From: an uncultured delta proteobacterium
Lineage (GTDB): Bacteria; Myxococcota_A; Polyangia; Polyangiales; Polyangiaceae
Length of the DNA: 6,923 bases
Direction: 5' to 3'
Assembly (NCBI GenBank): GCA_903858055.1
Contig: CAIOHM010000191.1
Coordinates: forward strand, 1 to 6,923
The position numbers and the translations under genes are program-made. The notes under the pieces are model-generated. The model did not search any database and was not told the origin of the DNA. It saw nothing but the letters and a program-made list of their open reading frames with translations. Of the stretch, positions 5,970-6,923 are shown piece by piece (the stretch's first letter is position 1; each line of letters opens with the position of its first letter).

Positions 5970-6012
5970 GCGTTTTTCCTCGGTCCTTGTTGCGGCGAAG
6001 GCCGAGAAACGC
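5970..6012. other. Long interrupted inverted repeat before the E2 gene
   Basis: Three stacked stems fit one hairpin: GCGTTT (5970-5975) with AAACGC (6007-6012), CTCGG (5979-5983) with CCGAG (6002-6006), and CCTT (5985-5988) with AAGG (5998-6001). The bulges are three bases and one base, both on the 5' arm, and the apical loop is nine bases. That is 15 base pairs in 43 nt. It starts 16 bases after the rsmB stop. No T-tract follows on either strand, so it is not a classical terminator. It may stabilise or end the rsmB mRNA, or act on the E2 promoter. Confidence 0.45.
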
Positions 6013-6019
6013 CTATAGG
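5990..6019 (+). promoter_or_regulatory. Possible promoter of the E2 gene
   Basis: TTGCGG (5990-5995) and TATAGG (6014-6019) are 18 bases apart; the first three and first four bases respectively match the sigma70 hexamers. The start of transcription would fall about 26 bases before the ATG, leaving room for the ribosome binding site. The -35 element lies in the apical part of the inverted repeat at 5970-6012. Confidence 0.35.
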
Positions 6020-6040
6020 CAGACGGCACCCACAGGAGCT

Positions 6041-6044
6041 GGAG
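6041..6044 (+). promoter_or_regulatory. Ribosome binding site of the E2 gene
   Basis: GGAG lies eight bases before the ATG at 6053; a second AGGAG lies just upstream at 6034-6038. Together they support this ATG, which also gives the lipoyl domain its usual immediate N-terminal position. Confidence 0.6.
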
Positions 6045-6052
6045 CAATCCCC

Positions 6053-6923
6053 ATGATCGTCGACGTCATCCTCCCGCAGCTTGGCGAAAGCGTCAGCGAA
6101 GGAACCATCACCAAGATTCTCGTCCGCGTCGGCGAGGCGGTGAAGAAGGATCAGGACCTCTTCGAGGTGGCGACCGACAAGGCCGACTCCCCCGTGCCGT
6201 CGCCGGCCGCGGGCGTGATCACCGAGATCGCGGCCTCCGAAGGGCAGACCATCGCCGTGAAGACCGTGATCGCGCGACTCGACACCGAGGCCACGGCTTC
6301 GGCGACCGCGGCGGCTCCGGCAGCTGCGGCACCGGCAGCGCCCGCGCCCGCGGAGAGCTCCAAGAGCGCCACCGGCGAGCCGCTCGCGTCGCCCGTCGTT
6401 CGGAAGGCCGCCCTCGAAGCGGACGTGAACCTCGTTGGGGTCAAGGGCACCGGCGACCACGGCCGCATCACGAAGGAAGACGTGGCCCGCGCGGCGACCA
6501 CCCAGCACCCCATGTCGAACATGCCTCCGGCGAACGTCGCCTTCGCTCCGCCGCCGGCCGTGAAGCCCGCGTCGAGCGGCGCCGCCGAGATCGCCAAGCT
6601 CGTCAACCAGGGCGGGGGCTTCGTGCCTCCGGTTCCCGGCGTGGGCTTCGGCTCCTTCAAGGTCGCGCCCTACAAGCCGAACGCCGGCGACAAGGTTGTA
6701 CCTTACACGCGTCGCCGCCGCATCACGGCGGATCACATGACCTACTCGAAGCAGGTCTCGCCGCACGTCGTGACCGTGGCCGAGATCGACCTGCACGCGG
6801 TCTCGAAGCTCCGTGAGGCGAACAAGGACCGCTACAAGAAGGAAGGCCTCTCGCTCACCATGCTCGCCTTCGTGGTCTCGGCCACGGCGCGCGCGCTCCG
6901 CGAGTTCCCGGACCTCAACGCGC
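6053..6923 (+). CDS. 2-oxo acid dehydrogenase E2 component, dihydrolipoamide acyltransferase (partial, C-terminus beyond window)
   Basis: E2 forms the core of a 2-oxo acid dehydrogenase complex. A swinging lipoyl arm carries the acyl group from E1 to the catalytic domain, where it is passed to coenzyme A, and E3 then reoxidises the arm. The window holds 290 codons. Residues 1-77 are one lipoyl domain with the lipoylation site Lys43 in ATDKAD. Residues 78-108 are an Ala/Pro linker. Residues about 110-147 are the peripheral subunit-binding domain (SPVVRKAALEADVNL, GTGDHGRITKEDV). A long second linker (about 148-212) precedes the start of the catalytic acyltransferase domain (RRRRITADHM, SPHVVTVAEIDLH, ALREFPDLNA). 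The catalytic HxxxD motif would lie beyond the edge. The SPHVVTVAEID segment and the single lipoyl domain recall branched-chain-type E2 proteins (bkdC-like), but pyruvate or 2-oxoglutarate specificity cannot be excluded, so I give no gene symbol. It has its own ribosome binding site and a plausible promoter, so it probably opens a new operon. Confidence 0.93.
   Translation, partial: MIVDVILPQLGESVSEGTITKILVRVGEAVKKDQDLFEVATDKADSPVPSPAAGVITEIAASEGQTIAVKTVIARLDTEATASATAAAPAAAAPAAPAPAESSKSATGEPLASPVVRKAALEADVNLVGVKGTGDHGRITKEDVARAATTQHPMSNMPPANVAFAPPPAVKPASSGAAEIAKLVNQGGGFVPPVPGVGFGSFKVAPYKPNAGDKVVPYTRRRRITADHMTYSKQVSPHVVTVAEIDLHAVSKLREANKDRYKKEGLSLTMLAFVVSATARALREFPDLNA

Noticed and set aside
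4473..6047. Long 524-codon open frame on the minus strand opposite rsmB
   Set aside because: It has Arg/Ala/Glu-rich low-complexity composition without recognisable motifs and is a typical antisense shadow of a GC-rich gene.
6287..6355. Ala/Pro-coding repeat-like tract in the E2 gene
   Set aside because: Low-complexity Ala/Pro linkers are normal between lipoyl and subunit-binding domains; this is not a DNA repeat element.
5921..6796. 291-codon minus-strand open frame opposite the E2 gene
   Set aside because: It is Gly/Arg/His-rich, antisense to a well-supported E2 reading frame, and shows no family motif.

Overview
The window is dense, GC-rich DNA (roughly two thirds G+C or more by eye) with strong G/C preference at third codon positions, several GTG starts and little intergenic space. 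The proteins resemble those of predatory or soil Deltaproteobacteria in the broad sense. A myxobacterium (Myxococcota, Polyangia-like) is my best guess, inferred from composition and protein flavour and not proven. I see no RNA gene, mobile element, CRISPR array or phage gene.

Layout. Left part, minus strand: the N-terminal 219 codons of a putative lipoprotein (659 down to 1, running off the left edge), and upstream of it hisD, histidinol dehydrogenase (2153 down to 870). The 210 bp between them hold a hairpin just after hisD and a repeat-rich probable promoter region for the lipoprotein gene. Right part, plus strand: a SUKH (SMI1/KNR4-like) protein (2320-2892); a large M50 site-2 protease of the RseP type with three apparent PDZ domains (2947-4653); rsmB, a 16S rRNA m5C methyltransferase whose ATG overlaps the protease stop codon (4650-5954); and the first 290 codons of a 2-oxo acid dehydrogenase E2 acyltransferase (6053 to the right edge). 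hisD and the SUKH gene diverge from a 166-bp intergenic region.

How the genes relate. The protease and rsmB are almost certainly co-transcribed and translationally coupled. The SUKH gene lies 54 bp upstream of the protease, with a weak terminator-like hairpin plus T-tract between them. The E2 gene has its own ribosome binding site and a plausible promoter within an elaborate inverted repeat, so it looks like the start of a new transcription unit, probably an E2 (perhaps E2-E3) dehydrogenase operon continuing to the right. Apart from the protease-rsmB pair, the functions look like unrelated housekeeping: histidine synthesis, envelope stress or membrane proteolysis, rRNA modification and oxo-acid oxidation.

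I do not see a clear new multi-gene system. The most noteworthy items are the three-PDZ protease coupled to rsmB, the solitary SUKH gene, the GACCG-repeat promoter region, the long hairpin before the E2 gene, and the unusual second linker of the E2 protein. No stretch longer than 300 bp lacks a gene.
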